A DNA stretch of 64,000 nt from Candidatus Pantoea formicae (GTDB taxonomy: Bacteria > Pseudomonadota > Gammaproteobacteria > Enterobacterales > Enterobacteriaceae), in assembly GCF_011752625.1 (NCBI RefSeq), contig NZ_VWXD01000005.1:1-64000 (forward strand), given 5' to 3'. Under the pieces are notes generated by a model that saw nothing but the letters and a program-made list of their open reading frames with translations, was not told the origin of the DNA and did not search any database. Below are positions 40,256 through 51,001 of this stretch, in pieces. The translations under genes and the position numbers were made by a program. The stretch's first letter is position 1; each line of letters begins with the position of its first letter.

Positions 40256-40504
40256 ATGTCAGAAAGGAAGCGACACCCGCACAAAGAGATTGAAAGTGTT
40301 CTGCGTTATGCCGAAGTGCAGGGATGGAAAATTGTGCAAGGCGGGCATCATGCGTGGGGAAAAATGTATTGTCCGGAAAATTCAGCAGAGTGTCGGTGCG
40401 GTGATTACTGCATTACCTGCATCTGGAGTACGCCAAAGAGCCCTGAAAATCACGCAAGAATGTTAAAGCGTGTCGTAGACAACTGTTCAAGGGTTAAACG
40501 ATAA
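40256..40504 (+). CDS. Probable toxin of a toxin-antitoxin pair (HicA-like size and layout)
   Basis: This 82-residue basic protein (MSERKRHPHKEIESVLRYAE) has GWKIVQGGHHAWGKMYCP and CITCIWSTPKSPENHARMLKRVV. The order of a small helix, strands with a His in GHAWG, and a final helix resembles dsRBD-fold HicA-type mRNA interferases, which use a single catalytic His. It has four cysteines that could bind metal. It is followed 9 bases later by a DNA-binding protein, the usual toxin-first arrangement of hicAB. Function is inferred. Confidence 0.6.
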   Translation: MSERKRHPHKEIESVLRYAEVQGWKIVQGGHHAWGKMYCPENSAECRCGDYCITCIWSTPKSPENHARMLKRVVDNCSRVKR

Positions 40505-40513
40505 GGAATAAAA

Positions 40514-41008
40514 ATGGAATTTGAATTCACGTTGCGTTTTCAGTTGAGTGAGGCCGTTTCTGATGACGAAGCCCTGGAGCGACTCGGCGCTGCCGGTTGC
40601 ACTGATGCGCTAGTGGGCAATGGCGTAGCAGGCAAATTGAGTCTGATGTACTGCCGGGAAGCGGAGAGTGCACAGCATGCGATTCGCGATGCCTTAGCCG
40701 AAGTCACTCAGGCTTTACCCGATGCTGAACTGATTGAAGCCGCCCCCGATCTGGTCGGCCTTACGGATATTGCTGAGTTGATTGGCGTGTCACGTCAGAA
40801 TATGCGGAAGTTAATGCTCACTCACAGCCCGCAGTTTCCACGTCCGATTCATGATGGTAAAACCGCGTTGTGGCACCTTATCGATGTGGTCGAATGGTTA
40901 AATCAACGCGGCTCATCCCGCTTAACCCCGGGCATCAGCGAACTGGCGCGCGCAACGTTACAGCTCAATTTGCAGAAAGCGCTGCAACGTTACGCAAACT
41001 GTCTTTGA
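40514..41008 (+). CDS. Probable antitoxin / DNA-binding partner
   Basis: This 164-residue protein has an N-terminal alpha/beta half (to about residue 80) and a helix-turn-helix of the MerR/excisionase type: DLVGLTDIAELIGVSRQNMRKLM, then GKTALWHLIDVVEWLNQRGS. This is the build of an antitoxin that neutralises its partner and binds its own operator. An AAGGAATAAAA ribosome site lies in the short gap after the toxin gene. The upstream palindrome is the candidate binding site. It is convergent with mgtE, one base apart. Confidence 0.6.
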   Translation: MEFEFTLRFQLSEAVSDDEALERLGAAGCTDALVGNGVAGKLSLMYCREAESAQHAIRDALAEVTQALPDAELIEAAPDLVGLTDIAELIGVSRQNMRKLMLTHSPQFPRPIHDGKTALWHLIDVVEWLNQRGSSRLTPGISELARATLQLNLQKALQRYANCL

Positions 41009-41009
41009 T

Positions 41010-42443
41010 TTAATGGTGCAATAAAAACAGCGTCGCCAGACCGAGGAAAATAAAGAAACCGCCGGTGTCGGTGATAGCGGTGATCAGCACGCTGGAGCCT
41101 ACTGCCGGGTCGCGTTTCATCTTGGTCATGATCAATGGAATCAATACACCCATTAGCGCCGCCAGCAGCAAATTGAGCACCATCGCCAGCATCATTACGC
41201 CACCTAGTTGCATATTGTCGTACATCAACCAGGTGATGCTGCCCATGATTCCGCCCCAGAACAGCCCGTTAATCAGGGCAACGCCGAGTTCACGTACCAC
41301 CAGAAAGGAGAAGTTACCGGGTTCCACCTGATGCAGCGCCAACGCACGCACAATCATGGTGATGGTTTGATTGCCGGTATTACCGCCAATCCCGGCGACA
41401 ATGGGCATCAACGCCGCCAGCGCCACCAGTTGAGAAATGGTCTCTTCAAACAGACCGATCACGCGAGAAGCGATAAATGCGGTACACAGATTGATGGCGA
41501 GCCACGCCCAGCGTTTACCCACCGCTTTGCGCACCGGCGCGAACACGTCCTCGCCCTGGCTGATACCGCCCATCTTACGGATGTTGCTTTCATTCTCTTC
41601 GTTGACCAGGTCAATCACGTCTTCCACCGTGATACGGCCAATCAACTTACCTTTCGCATCAATAACGGCGGCAGAGATCAGGTTATATCGCTCAAAGGCA
41701 CTGGCTGCTTCTTCCGCTTTGTCATTCAGCTGGAAGGTGGTAGGTCGCGCATTCATCACGTCAGCAACCAGCGTTTTCGGCTTATTCAACAAAATGTCAG
41801 TGAGTGATAACTCACCCAGCAGCTGATTCTCTTCATTGGTGATGAAAATCTTGTCGGTGCCATCCGGCATGCTTTTGCGCTTGCGCAGAAAACGCTGCAC
41901 GGTGGCGAGCGTAACGTCAGATCGCACCGTCAGGATGTTGAAATCCATCACCTGGCCGACACGGTCGCGATCGAGCTCGATCACCTCCAGCAGTCGGGCA
42001 CGCAGGTTCGGTTCTAATGTGGTGAGCAGTCGTCCGATTAAGTCGCGCGGCAGATAGCGCGCCAGATATACCTGATCGTCGATGTCCAGCGGCTCAATGG
42101 CGCGCAGAATCTCGCGATCAGTCATACCTTCGGTCAGACTCGCCCAAACGGTTTCGGATGCTTCAACCAGCACGCGACCACGCTGTTCGCAGGGCACTAA
42201 ACGCCATAAAGCCAGACGTTCTTGTTCAGGGAGTGATTCGAGGATATCGGCTAAGTCAGCAGCATGCAGATGTTCAAGTTCATCTTCCAGTTGCTGCCGC
42301 CAACCGCTGATCTCACGCAGTTCAGCCGCATTGAGATCAACCGACTTATCCAGCAGAACATCAACGAGGTCGTCCTCGCTAAGGAGCAGGTTAAGAATTC
42401 GCTGGCGGGTTTCTGATAATTGTTGTGCATACGGAGCAGACAT
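41010..42443 (-). CDS. mgtE: Magnesium transporter MgtE
   Basis: MgtE is a gated Mg2+ channel that closes when cytoplasmic Mg is high. The order is right: acidic N-terminal helical domain (to about residue 150), two CBS domains (about 155-280), then five membrane helices, with GIGGNTGNQTITMIVRALAL lining the pore. The 477 residues are standard. E. coli K-12 does not carry it at this place; it sits here between the toxin-antitoxin pair and yfgG. Confidence 0.94.
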   Translation of the reverse strand: MSAPYAQQLSETRQRILNLLLSEDDLVDVLLDKSVDLNAAELREISGWRQQLEDELEHLHAADLADILESLPEQERLALWRLVPCEQRGRVLVEASETVWASLTEGMTDREILRAIEPLDIDDQVYLARYLPRDLIGRLLTTLEPNLRARLLEVIELDRDRVGQVMDFNILTVRSDVTLATVQRFLRKRKSMPDGTDKIFITNEENQLLGELSLTDILLNKPKTLVADVMNARPTTFQLNDKAEEAASAFERYNLISAAVIDAKGKLIGRITVEDVIDLVNEENESNIRKMGGISQGEDVFAPVRKAVGKRWAWLAINLCTAFIASRVIGLFEETISQLVALAALMPIVAGIGGNTGNQTITMIVRALALHQVEPGNFSFLVVRELGVALINGLFWGGIMGSITWLMYDNMQLGGVMMLAMVLNLLLAALMGVLIPLIMTKMKRDPAVGSSVLITAITDTGGFFIFLGLATLFLLHH

Positions 42444-42564
42444 AACGCGTCCCTTGTGTCTGTAAAGTCAGGTCAAAGTGTAGCGCGTTGCGGGTAATCA
42501 GGGCGTATTAAGCAGCATTGTCATAAAAGGCAATGTGAAGGAGCAACGAAAACCCGCAAATGCT

Positions 42565-42753
42565 TTAGCGCGGATCGCTTGTGCTCAGCGTTGTCACCGG
42601 CTCAGGTAAGGCTTTCTTTTGCTGATGATGCTCGATGGCACCAGGAATGATGAAAATCAGACGGCCAACCAAAATAAAGAAACTGATCAGCAAAATAATG
42701 CGAGTCATGGTGCCGGTTTTGGGACGTCTTCGTGCAGGTATGGCGCTGTTCAC
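42565..42753 (-). CDS. yfgG: YfgG-family small membrane protein
   Basis: The core MTRIILLISFFILVGRLIF is the YfgG signature: one membrane helix after a short basic N-terminus, then a polar tail. The GTG at 42753 gives 62 residues (E. coli about 63), with the N-terminal SAIPARRRPKTGT resembling its homologue; the ATG at 42804 would add 17 atypical residues. E. coli YfgG is reported to help against nickel/cobalt stress. E. coli also has yfgG downstream of guaA, so this marks where the core order resumes. Confidence 0.75.
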   Translation of the reverse strand: MNSAIPARRRPKTGTMTRIILLISFFILVGRLIFIIPGAIEHHQQKKALPEPVTTLSTSDPR

Positions 42754-42902
42754 GCGGGGAGGTTCCTGTAAATGCCCTATCGGGCGGTAGCAACATTTAG
42801 TCACAGTTAGATCTTTAGGTCAATCGCTGTGTGAAAAATGAGCAGTAAGGGTTAAAGCTACATTGATCAATATCAGATAAGGCCGAGTGTCGCGGCCTTT
42901 CA

Positions 42903-43502
42903 TCAGTAGCTGGCTTTTTGCGCAAGAAGCGTGGCGAAGCGGTACTTGATGCGGTTACCGTTTTCGTCGCGGCGGTGCAGTTCGCCGACATCCTCGTTGT
43001 ATTTTACGATATGCCAGTTGCGGTAGTAGTGGCTTAACTCGCCGGATTGGAAGGTAAACGGGAAGCCTTGTGAGTTCGGATAATCATCCGTGCTCATTGC
43101 CGCCACAATCAGGTTATAGCCATACTTCACTGTGCTGGCCTGCATGTCGGCTATCAGTTGCGGGATGGTTTCGGGTTGCAGGAACATCATCACCACGGTC
43201 GAAAGCACGAACTGGTAGCCGCCATTAAAACGAACCTGGTTGAGGTCGCACAGTTCTGTGCGAATATTCTGCAGATTCTCTTCCTGGATAATGCTATTCA
43301 GGCGCTCCAGGCTCTGGGGATTGCTGTCCCAGCCGGTGACGTCAAAGCCATGTTGGTTGAGGAACAGGCTGTTACGCCCTTGGCCGCAACCGAGATCCAA
43401 TGCCTTACCCACTTCCAGTTTAGGCAGCGCGGCCAACACTTCGGAGTGGGTCGGCGTCAGACCGTATTTTTCGGCATAAAAATTGTCAGGACGAATTGTC
43501 AT
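42903..43502 (-). CDS. tehB: SAM-dependent methyltransferase TehB (tellurite resistance)
   Basis: TehB methylates tellurite or selenite species. The class I methyltransferase motif is ALDLGCGQGRNSLFL (about residues 34-48), and the opening MTIRPDNFYAEKYGLT is diagnostic. The length is 199 residues (E. coli 197). E. coli pairs it with tehA; here tehA is absent and the gene follows ppx by 27 bases, so it probably rides on the ppk-ppx transcript. A short hairpin (AAGGCCG/CGGCCTT, 42879-42899) lies past its stop. Confidence 0.93.
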   Translation of the reverse strand: MTIRPDNFYAEKYGLTPTHSEVLAALPKLEVGKALDLGCGQGRNSLFLNQHGFDVTGWDSNPQSLERLNSIIQEENLQNIRTELCDLNQVRFNGGYQFVLSTVVMMFLQPETIPQLIADMQASTVKYGYNLIVAAMSTDDYPNSQGFPFTFQSGELSHYYRNWHIVKYNEDVGELHRRDENGNRIKYRFATLLAQKASY

Positions 43503-43529
43503 AGCGATACAGCGGGCTGGCAGCCCGCG

Positions 43530-45053
43530 TTACTCCTCTTCCAGCGTCAGTTTCCAGCCGGTGACATCATTCCAGTAGGCCTGTTCGCGTTCCAGATCCA
43601 ACTGCACCAGCGTGTTCTGGCTCAGATAGCCGGTAGGAAACTTCAGCGTCCAGTTGCCATCATCGGTGGTCAGCTTCAGTGAATCCGGTTTGGTGGTCGC
43701 CTGGCGCTGATTATTCAGCAGCGTAGCCAAACGCAGCAGGAACATCATCGGCAAAAACTGTTTCTTTTTGAACAAGGTGAAACGTGGCATTTCATCCTGC
43801 TTCACCGCTTTACGATGGTAGCGTACCAGCGTTGCCAGCAGCATCTGTTGATCCTGGTTAAAGCCCGGCATGTTCGAGTTCTGCAGGATGTAAGCAGAAT
43901 GGCGCTGCATACCGCTATGATTGATGGTCAGACCCACTTCATGCAGCAGCGCGGCCCATTTCAGCAGGGCAGAAAGCTGTGGATTGGCTTGTTTCGGGTT
44001 TTGATCCAGCCACTGCAAATAGAGCTGTTCAGTGGTTTCCAGCACACGACGTGACTGGTCACTATCAATAGCATAATGGTTTGCCAGGCTCTGGGCGGTA
44101 CGGCTACGAATATCCTGATGGCGGAAACGTCCCTCCATCTCGTACAGCACACCCTCGCGCAGCGCGCCGTCCGACAGACGCAATTCGCGAATCGCCAGGG
44201 CATCAAACACACCGCATAGAATCGCCAGACCCGGCACAAACACCGCTTTACGCTCTTCCGACAAGCCAGGCAAACTCAGGGCGTTGAAGGATTTATGCTT
44301 CAACACCTCAGTCACCAGCATTTCCAGCGTGTCTGGGGTGATGAGCTTCTCTTTCTCGCCCATCGCCAGCAGCACTTCGCAGGCGGCTTTGATTGAACCC
44401 GAAGCGCCCAAGGCATACTGCCAACCATGCAGACGATACTGCCAGGCCATGGTTTCCAGCTTCTGCGCCGCAGACAAACGTGCACGGCGGAAGTGCTCTG
44501 GTGAGATCTCCCCTTTCGGGAAATAGAGGTTGGCAAAACTGACGCAACCCATGCGGCGGCTTTCCACCAGCTGCGGTTCAAAATCTTCACCAATCACCAG
44601 TTCCGTGGAACCGCCGCCAATGTCGATCACCAGCTTACGGCCTTTCTCCGGCTGCGTATGCTCCACGCCCATGAAAATCAGACGAGCTTCTTCATTACCG
44701 GAAATGACCTCAATCGGATAAGGAATCACTTCGGCTGCACGCTGCAAAAACTCTTCCGCATTGGTGGCGATACGCAAGGTGTGCGTGCCCACAATGGTGA
44801 CGTTCGCCGCGCTGAATCCCTGCAGACGTTCAGCAAACAGAGCGAGGCAGCTTAAGCCGCGCTCCATTGCCTCGTCACTCAGGCGATTTTGCGCATCCAA
44901 TCCATCGGCCAGATGTACGCGCTGTTTCAGACGCCCCAACACTTGCATCGCGCCATCCACCACACGGGCTATCACCATGTGGAAGCTGTTAGATCCGAGG
45001 TCGATGGCCGCAAACTCTTGCGGCTTAGGCGTACTTTTATGGGAAATTGGCAT
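43530..45053 (-). CDS. ppx: Exopolyphosphatase
   Basis: Ppx releases phosphate from the ends of polyphosphate chains. It has the actin-like fold motif [17 protein letters not shown], the [14 protein letters not shown] phosphate loop, and C-terminal HD-type helices ([13 protein letters not shown]). The length is 507 residues (E. coli 513). It lies five bases after ppk, in the usual operon. Confidence 0.97.
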   Translation of the reverse strand: MPISHKSTPKPQEFAAIDLGSNSFHMVIARVVDGAMQVLGRLKQRVHLADGLDAQNRLSDEAMERGLSCLALFAERLQGFSAANVTIVGTHTLRIATNAEEFLQRAAEVIPYPIEVISGNEEARLIFMGVEHTQPEKGRKLVIDIGGGSTELVIGEDFEPQLVESRRMGCVSFANLYFPKGEISPEHFRRARLSAAQKLETMAWQYRLHGWQYALGASGSIKAACEVLLAMGEKEKLITPDTLEMLVTEVLKHKSFNALSLPGLSEERKAVFVPGLAILCGVFDALAIRELRLSDGALREGVLYEMEGRFRHQDIRSRTAQSLANHYAIDSDQSRRVLETTEQLYLQWLDQNPKQANPQLSALLKWAALLHEVGLTINHSGMQRHSAYILQNSNMPGFNQDQQMLLATLVRYHRKAVKQDEMPRFTLFKKKQFLPMMFLLRLATLLNNQRQATTKPDSLKLTTDDGNWTLKFPTGYLSQNTLVQLDLEREQAYWNDVTGWKLTLEEE

Positions 45054-45058
45054 AGGCG

Positions 45059-47119
45059 TTATTCGGGTTGTTCCAGTTTCTTGATGTAATCGTAAATGGC
45101 CAGCTGCGACCGCACCTTCTTGCGATTGCCGCGCGAAACATAACGGTTACTCAGTTCTTTGTCCACGATGCGGGCTTTCACCGTATCACTCAACAGAATG
45201 GTGATGATATCCAGTATGCGCTGCTTCACACGCGGATCGAGGATCGCAACCGCCACTTCAATACGGTGGTCAATGTTGCGCGTCATCCAGTCTGCGGAAG
45301 AGAGGTACACTTTCTTCTCGCCGCCGCTCTCAAAAATATAGACGCGGTCATGCTCAAGATAACGGTCAACGATGCTCGTAATGCGAATATTTTCACTGAT
45401 GCCCGGTAAATCAGGGATCAGAGAACACATGCCACGCACTAGCAGGTTAATCTTCACCCCGGCGGATGAAGCGGCATACAGCCGATCAACCAAACCATTA
45501 TCGACCAGGTTATTGATTTTCAACGTGATGCCAGCGGGTTTCTTCTGCTGCGCATTGGCGATTTCGGCATCAATTAACTTGTACAGCATATCGCGCGAGT
45601 TTTGTGGTGACACCAGCAGATGCTCGAACGACACCGGGCGATACGGGTTTTCAATAAAGTTAAACACGCGGCGCACTTCATTGGTGATGCGTGCATCGGC
45701 GGTCAGCAACGAATAGTCAGTATAAATGCGCGCGGTTTTTTCATTGAAGTTACCGGTGCCGATATGGGCATAACGCACAATTTCTTCGCCCTCAAGGCGT
45801 GAAATCAGGAACAGCTTGGCGTGAATTTTCAGGCCCGGTGCAGAGAAGATGACGTGCACGCCGGCTTCGGTCAGGCGTTTAGCCCAGCGAATGTTGGCTT
45901 CTTCGTCAAAGCGTGCCTGCAGTTCAACCACCACGGTGACTTTCTTGCCGTTGTAGGCCGCGTGAATCATCGCATCCATGATGCGCGAGTTTTTGGCAAC
46001 GCGATAAATGTTGATCTTAATTGCCAGCACGCTCGGGTCGAAGGACGCCTGACGCAGCAGTTCCAGTACGTGCTCAAAGGTGTGGTACGGGTAATAGAGC
46101 AGCACATCGCGATTACGAATCGCGTCGAAGCCGTTGCGGAAACCATCAAAGCCGATGTGGCGAATTTGCGGCAGCGGGCGGTTTTCCAGGTTGGCCTTAC
46201 CAACATTCGGGAAGCCGATAAAGTCTTTAAAGTTATGGTAGCGGCCGCCCGGAACGATGGAGTCGTAGTTGGAAATCGACAGCTTATGGCGCAGCATCTC
46301 TACCATCGCATCCGGCATATCGCGCTGATACACAAAGCGCACCGGTTCTGCGTTAAGACGCTGCTTGAGGCTGGATGACATCAACTCCAGCAGGCTTGAC
46401 TCCATCTCTGTCACCAGATCGTACTCGGCATCGCGCGTCATCTTCATCGAATAGGCATTCAGCGCATCGTAATCGAAGAAGCCTTTGAAGATTTCATCAA
46501 GGCAGTAGCGAAGAATGTTATCGAGCAAGATCATTGGCTTGCGACGACGTGGCGATTCAGCTGGCAGATTGATAAAGCGCGGCACTTTGTCTGAAGGGAT
46601 CTCCAGCAGTGCATAGCGAATATCATCGCCGCGAATAATTTCTACCGCCAGATAGGTGTAGTCGTCTTTAAGGAATTCGATCAGATCGGTGTCGTGGTTA
46701 ATCAGAATCGGCGTGACGTGCTGGCGTAATTGATGTTTGAAGTAATAACGCAGCCACTCTTGCTGATTCGGCGACAGCTGACGCTCGTTAATCAGGAAGA
46801 TCTGATTACGCGCCATTTCCAGTAGCAGGTCGTTGTACAGTGCATCGAACTCCTGATCCGATTTCTGTACCCGCAGCTGAATTTTTTTCAACAGATGACG
46901 TAAAGACGTCGGTGTGCCCTGTTCCTCACCGATCAGAATGCGACGTTTCAGATCGGCGAAGCGCACTTTATAGAACTCTTCAAGATTGTTGGAATAGATT
47001 CCCAGGAAGCGCATGCGCTCAATTAGCGGGTTACTTTTGTCCGCCGCTTCCTGTAAAACACGTTCGTTAAAGCTCAACCAGCTTAATTCTTTTTCTATAT
47101 ACAGCTTTTCCTGACCCAT
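45059..47119 (-). CDS. ppk: Polyphosphate kinase 1
   Basis: Ppk makes polyphosphate from ATP through phosphohistidine. It has the N-domain ([16 protein letters not shown]), head domain, and two phospholipase-D-like C domains, with the autophosphorylated His in [14 protein letters not shown] and the second in [10 protein letters not shown]. The length is 686 residues (E. coli 688). It is divergent from a Pst-like transporter, which puts phosphate uptake next to phosphate storage. I saw no convincing Pho box in the 180-base gap. Confidence 0.97.
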   Translation of the reverse strand: MGQEKLYIEKELSWLSFNERVLQEAADKSNPLIERMRFLGIYSNNLEEFYKVRFADLKRRILIGEEQGTPTSLRHLLKKIQLRVQKSDQEFDALYNDLLLEMARNQIFLINERQLSPNQQEWLRYYFKHQLRQHVTPILINHDTDLIEFLKDDYTYLAVEIIRGDDIRYALLEIPSDKVPRFINLPAESPRRRKPMILLDNILRYCLDEIFKGFFDYDALNAYSMKMTRDAEYDLVTEMESSLLELMSSSLKQRLNAEPVRFVYQRDMPDAMVEMLRHKLSISNYDSIVPGGRYHNFKDFIGFPNVGKANLENRPLPQIRHIGFDGFRNGFDAIRNRDVLLYYPYHTFEHVLELLRQASFDPSVLAIKINIYRVAKNSRIMDAMIHAAYNGKKVTVVVELQARFDEEANIRWAKRLTEAGVHVIFSAPGLKIHAKLFLISRLEGEEIVRYAHIGTGNFNEKTARIYTDYSLLTADARITNEVRRVFNFIENPYRPVSFEHLLVSPQNSRDMLYKLIDAEIANAQQKKPAGITLKINNLVDNGLVDRLYAASSAGVKINLLVRGMCSLIPDLPGISENIRITSIVDRYLEHDRVYIFESGGEKKVYLSSADWMTRNIDHRIEVAVAILDPRVKQRILDIITILLSDTVKARIVDKELSNRYVSRGNRKKVRSQLAIYDYIKKLEQPE

Positions 47120-47301
47120 TCTGACTCCGTGATGCTGTTGCTGGACGGATTGTCCGGCGGGAAAATCGCAAAAATGCGTTACCGCTCAGTGTCCGCCACC
47201 ATTATGGCGAGAGTATGGCAAGCTTGTCCAACGCCAAAGGTTGTCTTATCAATCAGCTACGGGCAACATAGCGACGTGTTTTCACCTGTAACCTGGCCTG
47301 C

Positions 47302-49395
47302 ATGAGCATAAATCGAATTCCTGTCAATTTCAGCGACCGTCGTCGCCGCGCCACCGATCAGTTTGTTCGTCGCGTGGTAACGGCCTGTGGCGTGGGAATT
47401 TTGCTGCTGATGCTGCTGCTTTTCTTCTGGCTCATTTGGGTTGTGTTGCCGCTTTTCAGCGCGCCCGGCATGCAAGCTACCACTAATCTGCAACTTTGGG
47501 ATAAAGCCCCTGTGCTGGCGATGGGCACGGACGGCCATCTTGGCTGGCGTATCAGTCGCGATGAAGCGCGCTTTATTCCGCTCAATGGACAGCCTGCGGC
47601 GCAGGCGTTGCCATTGCCCGGCAAACCGGATGCAGCGGTTTACAGCAGTAACAGCAGCAGCGTGTTACTTAATATGCAGGGTCGACTGCTGCTGATGCAA
47701 CCGCTGATCCATGGAAATCATGGAGAGTGGTACTTCCCGTTTGGCGACCGTCCATTGAGCTTGAAACAAGGGGCGGTCACGCAGATGGCGCTGGCCTCCC
47801 TGAGCGACCATCAATGGCGCATTGCCGCACAAACGTCGGCGGGCATCAGTGTGATGACGCTGGAAAATCAGCAAACCGTTAATCAGACTTTACTCCCGCA
47901 GCAGCAAGCTGAACATTTACTGCTGTCGCCTGATGGTTCTCTGCTGTATGCCAGCGAAGGCCGTCTGCTGCGCGTGTGGCAAATCACCGCCGAAGGCGTG
48001 CAACTGCGTGAAACCCAGACGCTCAATCAACGGCCGCAAAGTCTGCATATCCTGACGGGCGGGCGCACGCTGCTGATTCAGGATGCGCAGGGCGTACAGC
48101 AGTGGTTTGCAATTGCAGGAGATAAAGGACCTCGTCTGCAACGAATTCATACCTTCGCCAACAGCGAAGATGCGCTAAGCATCGTGCCTGAACCGCAGCG
48201 CCGCGTGTTCGCCACTTTCAATGCCGCTGGAGAGATCAAGCTGTTTGCCAGTAAACAGCAGGGACCGATTCTCACGCGCCAACTGGCGCCGGGTATCCAG
48301 GCCCTGGCATTTTCACCGCGCGGTGATGCACTGATTGTTGAACGTGAAGGGCAGTGGCAGCAGTTTGCGCTGGATAATCCTTGGCCCGATTTTACCTGGC
48401 GCAACCTGTGGCAGAAAATCTGGTACGAGAACTATCCGCAGCCCGATTATGTCTGGCAATCCACGGCTGCGGGCGACAGCTATCAGGCTAAATTCAGCTT
48501 AATCCCGATGGTGGTTGGCACTTTGAAAGCTGCCGCACTGGCGCTGCTGTTTGCCACGCCGCTGGCATTGGCTGCCGCCATGTATACCGCATGGTTTATG
48601 TCGCCGGGATTACGGCGCTGGGTTAAACCGGGCATTGAAATGATGGGCGCACTACCAAGTGTGGTGATTGGGCTGATTGCCGGCGTATGGCTGGCCCCGC
48701 ATATCAGCACCGCGCTGGTCGGGGTGTTGCTGTTACCCCTGGTGCTCGCGGTCACGCTGTTATTGTGTGGGGTGCTCAGCCCTTATTTGCCGCTTAGCTG
48801 GCGCCGTCCGGGATTTGAAGTGATTCTGCTGTTGCCGGTATTGCTGGCCGTGACGTTGCTGACATTGTGGCTGCCGACGCAGCTGTGGCCCAACATTGGT
48901 GAGCACCTGGCACATTATGAGCAGCGAAATCTGCTGGTGGCGGCATTAGCGATGGGCTTTGCCCTGGTCCCCTTGATTTTTACCCTGTCAGAGGATGCGC
49001 TGTTCAGCGTGCCTGGTGCGCTTGGGCAAGGTTCGCTGGCTTTGGGCGCCACACCGTGGCAAACCCTGACGCGCGTCGTGCTGCCAGGCGCCTCAGCCGG
49101 GATATTTGCAGCATTAATGATTGGTTTTGGTCGGGCCGTGGGTGAAACCATGATCGTGCTGATGGCCACAGGTAACACGCCCGTCAGCGAAGGCGGGCTG
49201 TTTGCCGGGTTACGCGCGCTCTCGGCAAATATCGCGATTGAAATGCCGGAAGCGGCAGCGGGCAGCGCGCATTACCGCATTCTGTTCCTGAGTGCACTGT
49301 TATTACTGATGTTTACCCTGGTGATTAACACCGTAGCGGAGCTGATTCGTCAGCGCCTACGCCAGCGTTACAGCCAGCATGAGGGCCAGGGATGA
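47302..49395 (+). CDS. pstC: Pst-like phosphate ABC transporter permease with a large periplasmic domain (PstC type)
   Basis: The 697-residue protein is more than twice the length of the standard PstC. A first membrane helix (about residues 24-48) is followed by about 330 residues of periplasmic, probably propeller-like sequence. The permease domain (about 390-690) carries the ATPase-contact loop GALGQGSLALGATPWQTL and GFGRAVGETMIV. No strong ribosome site precedes the ATG. It overlaps the next gene by 4 bases. The cluster lacks pstS and phoU, so it must borrow a binding protein or use its own large domain. The Pst assignment is from family resemblance. Confidence 0.82.
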   Translation: MSINRIPVNFSDRRRRATDQFVRRVVTACGVGILLLMLLLFFWLIWVVLPLFSAPGMQATTNLQLWDKAPVLAMGTDGHLGWRISRDEARFIPLNGQPAAQALPLPGKPDAAVYSSNSSSVLLNMQGRLLLMQPLIHGNHGEWYFPFGDRPLSLKQGAVTQMALASLSDHQWRIAAQTSAGISVMTLENQQTVNQTLLPQQQAEHLLLSPDGSLLYASEGRLLRVWQITAEGVQLRETQTLNQRPQSLHILTGGRTLLIQDAQGVQQWFAIAGDKGPRLQRIHTFANSEDALSIVPEPQRRVFATFNAAGEIKLFASKQQGPILTRQLAPGIQALAFSPRGDALIVEREGQWQQFALDNPWPDFTWRNLWQKIWYENYPQPDYVWQSTAAGDSYQAKFSLIPMVVGTLKAAALALLFATPLALAAAMYTAWFMSPGLRRWVKPGIEMMGALPSVVIGLIAGVWLAPHISTALVGVLLLPLVLAVTLLLCGVLSPYLPLSWRRPGFEVILLLPVLLAVTLLTLWLPTQLWPNIGEHLAHYEQRNLLVAALAMGFALVPLIFTLSEDALFSVPGALGQGSLALGATPWQTLTRVVLPGASAGIFAALMIGFGRAVGETMIVLMATGNTPVSEGGLFAGLRALSANIAIEMPEAAAGSAHYRILFLSALLLLMFTLVINTVAELIRQRLRQRYSQHEGQG

Positions 49396-50990
49396 AAGCG
49401 ATGCGTCAAAATGACCGCTGGCGCTGGCTGACGGCCGGTGCGGTGGCGGTGTGCCTGCTGGCCTTCACATTACTCATCGGCTTATTGGGTTGGCAGGGCG
49501 TGCGCGCCTTCTGGCCGCAGCCGGTTGATCAATATCTGTTCCAGCCGCCGGAAGGGGCCGCATTGATGGTGCTGGGCGAAACGTTGCAAAAGCAGCCACA
49601 GGGTGAGCAGTGGCGCTATGTGGTGAAAACCGGCAACCGTGACTTTGCGGCACCGGATTTTCGCGTGCTCTACAGCCAGGGGGCAGCGAAAACTCGTCGC
49701 CCCGCTGATGCGATCGTGTTGCAGCGTCGCAGCGGAGGCAACGCTTACGGCTGGCTCATCGAACTGAGGGAAGATAACGAAGTGCTGACCGCTCGCGACC
49801 GTGATGGGCTGTTGCATCAACGTCTGGTGCAGGTACACGAGACGTTGCGCCAAGCGAGCCATATTCGTCGCGTGAAAATGGCTCGCCTCAACGCCCAGCT
49901 GGAAAGCTTGCAGCAGCAAGCCGATGAGCAGCAGCGTCGCGGCACTTTCACCCTGCAGGAACAATCGGAGTTTGATGCCAACAGTGTGGCGTTGCAGCGC
50001 AGCTTTAGCATGCTGGCGCAGCAATTGACGCATCTACAACATGAGAGCCAGCGCGATACCTTGGTGCTGCGCGATGTGCAGGGCCAGGATCACATTATAC
50101 CGTTGGCGCAGGTGGTCGATGCCTGGTACCCCAATGCGATGTCATTGGGTCAGAAAATTCGCCACTTTTTCAGTCAGATTTGGCAATTCGTTAGCGACTC
50201 GCCAATATCAGGTGGCGGCGAGAGCGGTGCCTTCCCGGCGATATTTGGTACGGTGTTGATGGTGCTGCTGATGTCGGTCATCGTCATGCCGCTGGGCGTG
50301 ATAGCCGCTGTTTGGCTGCATGAATACGCGGGGCGTAATGCATTAACGCGATTAGTGCGTATTGCGGTGGTGAACCTCGCGGGCGTGCCCTCGATTGTGT
50401 ATGGCGTGTTTGGATTAGGCTTCTTTGTCTGGCTGATTGGCGGCACGCTCGACCAGCTATTTTTCTCACGCTCGCTGCCTAATCCTACCTTTGGCACGCC
50501 GGGTTTACTCTGGGCGGCATTGACGCTGGCGTTGCTTACGCTGCCGGTGGTAATTGTGGCGACGGAAGAGGGCTTGTCACGCATTCCCGATAATCTGCGT
50601 CAGGGGTCTTTGGCACTCGGCGCGACCCAAGCGGAAACGCTGTGGCGTGTGGTATTACCGCTGGCGGTGCCAGCGATGCTGACCGGTCTGATTTTGGCGG
50701 TAGCGCGCGCGGCGGGTGAAACCGCACCGCTGATGCTGGTGGGTGTGGTGAAGATGGCCCCCGAGCTGCCGGTCGATGCGGTGTTCCCGTACCTGCATCT
50801 GGACCGCAAATTTATGCACCTCGGCTTTCAGATTTACGATTTGGCTTTCCAGAGTCCCAATATTGACGCTGACCGACCGCTGGTTTACGCCACCGCCTTG
50901 CTGCTGGTGGTGATTATCCTGTCGCTTAATTTGCTGGCCATGGCGTTACGTCATCGCCTGCGTGAGCGTTACCGGCTTATGACGCATTAA
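49392..50990 (+). CDS. pstA: Pst-like phosphate ABC transporter permease (PstA type)
   Basis: This is the second permease of the same cluster, with 532 residues against about 300 for housekeeping PstA. It has an N-terminal helix, a periplasmic/coiled region with Gln-rich helices (about residues 150-220), then the permease core with ESGAFPAIFGTVLMVLLMS, LRQGSLALGATQAETLW and VARAAGETAPLMLVG. The start overlaps the previous gene's end (ATGA). Confidence 0.83.
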   Translation: MKAMRQNDRWRWLTAGAVAVCLLAFTLLIGLLGWQGVRAFWPQPVDQYLFQPPEGAALMVLGETLQKQPQGEQWRYVVKTGNRDFAAPDFRVLYSQGAAKTRRPADAIVLQRRSGGNAYGWLIELREDNEVLTARDRDGLLHQRLVQVHETLRQASHIRRVKMARLNAQLESLQQQADEQQRRGTFTLQEQSEFDANSVALQRSFSMLAQQLTHLQHESQRDTLVLRDVQGQDHIIPLAQVVDAWYPNAMSLGQKIRHFFSQIWQFVSDSPISGGGESGAFPAIFGTVLMVLLMSVIVMPLGVIAAVWLHEYAGRNALTRLVRIAVVNLAGVPSIVYGVFGLGFFVWLIGGTLDQLFFSRSLPNPTFGTPGLLWAALTLALLTLPVVIVATEEGLSRIPDNLRQGSLALGATQAETLWRVVLPLAVPAMLTGLILAVARAAGETAPLMLVGVVKMAPELPVDAVFPYLHLDRKFMHLGFQIYDLAFQSPNIDADRPLVYATALLLVVIILSLNLLAMALRHRLRERYRLMTH

Positions 50991-51001
50991 AAGGTTTATA
51001 G

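Noticed and set aside
47120..47301. Pho box between ppk and the Pst-like genes
   Set aside because: TTGTC-like blocks are present but not in the paired 11-bp spacing with CTGTCAT-type sequence needed for a convincing PhoB site.
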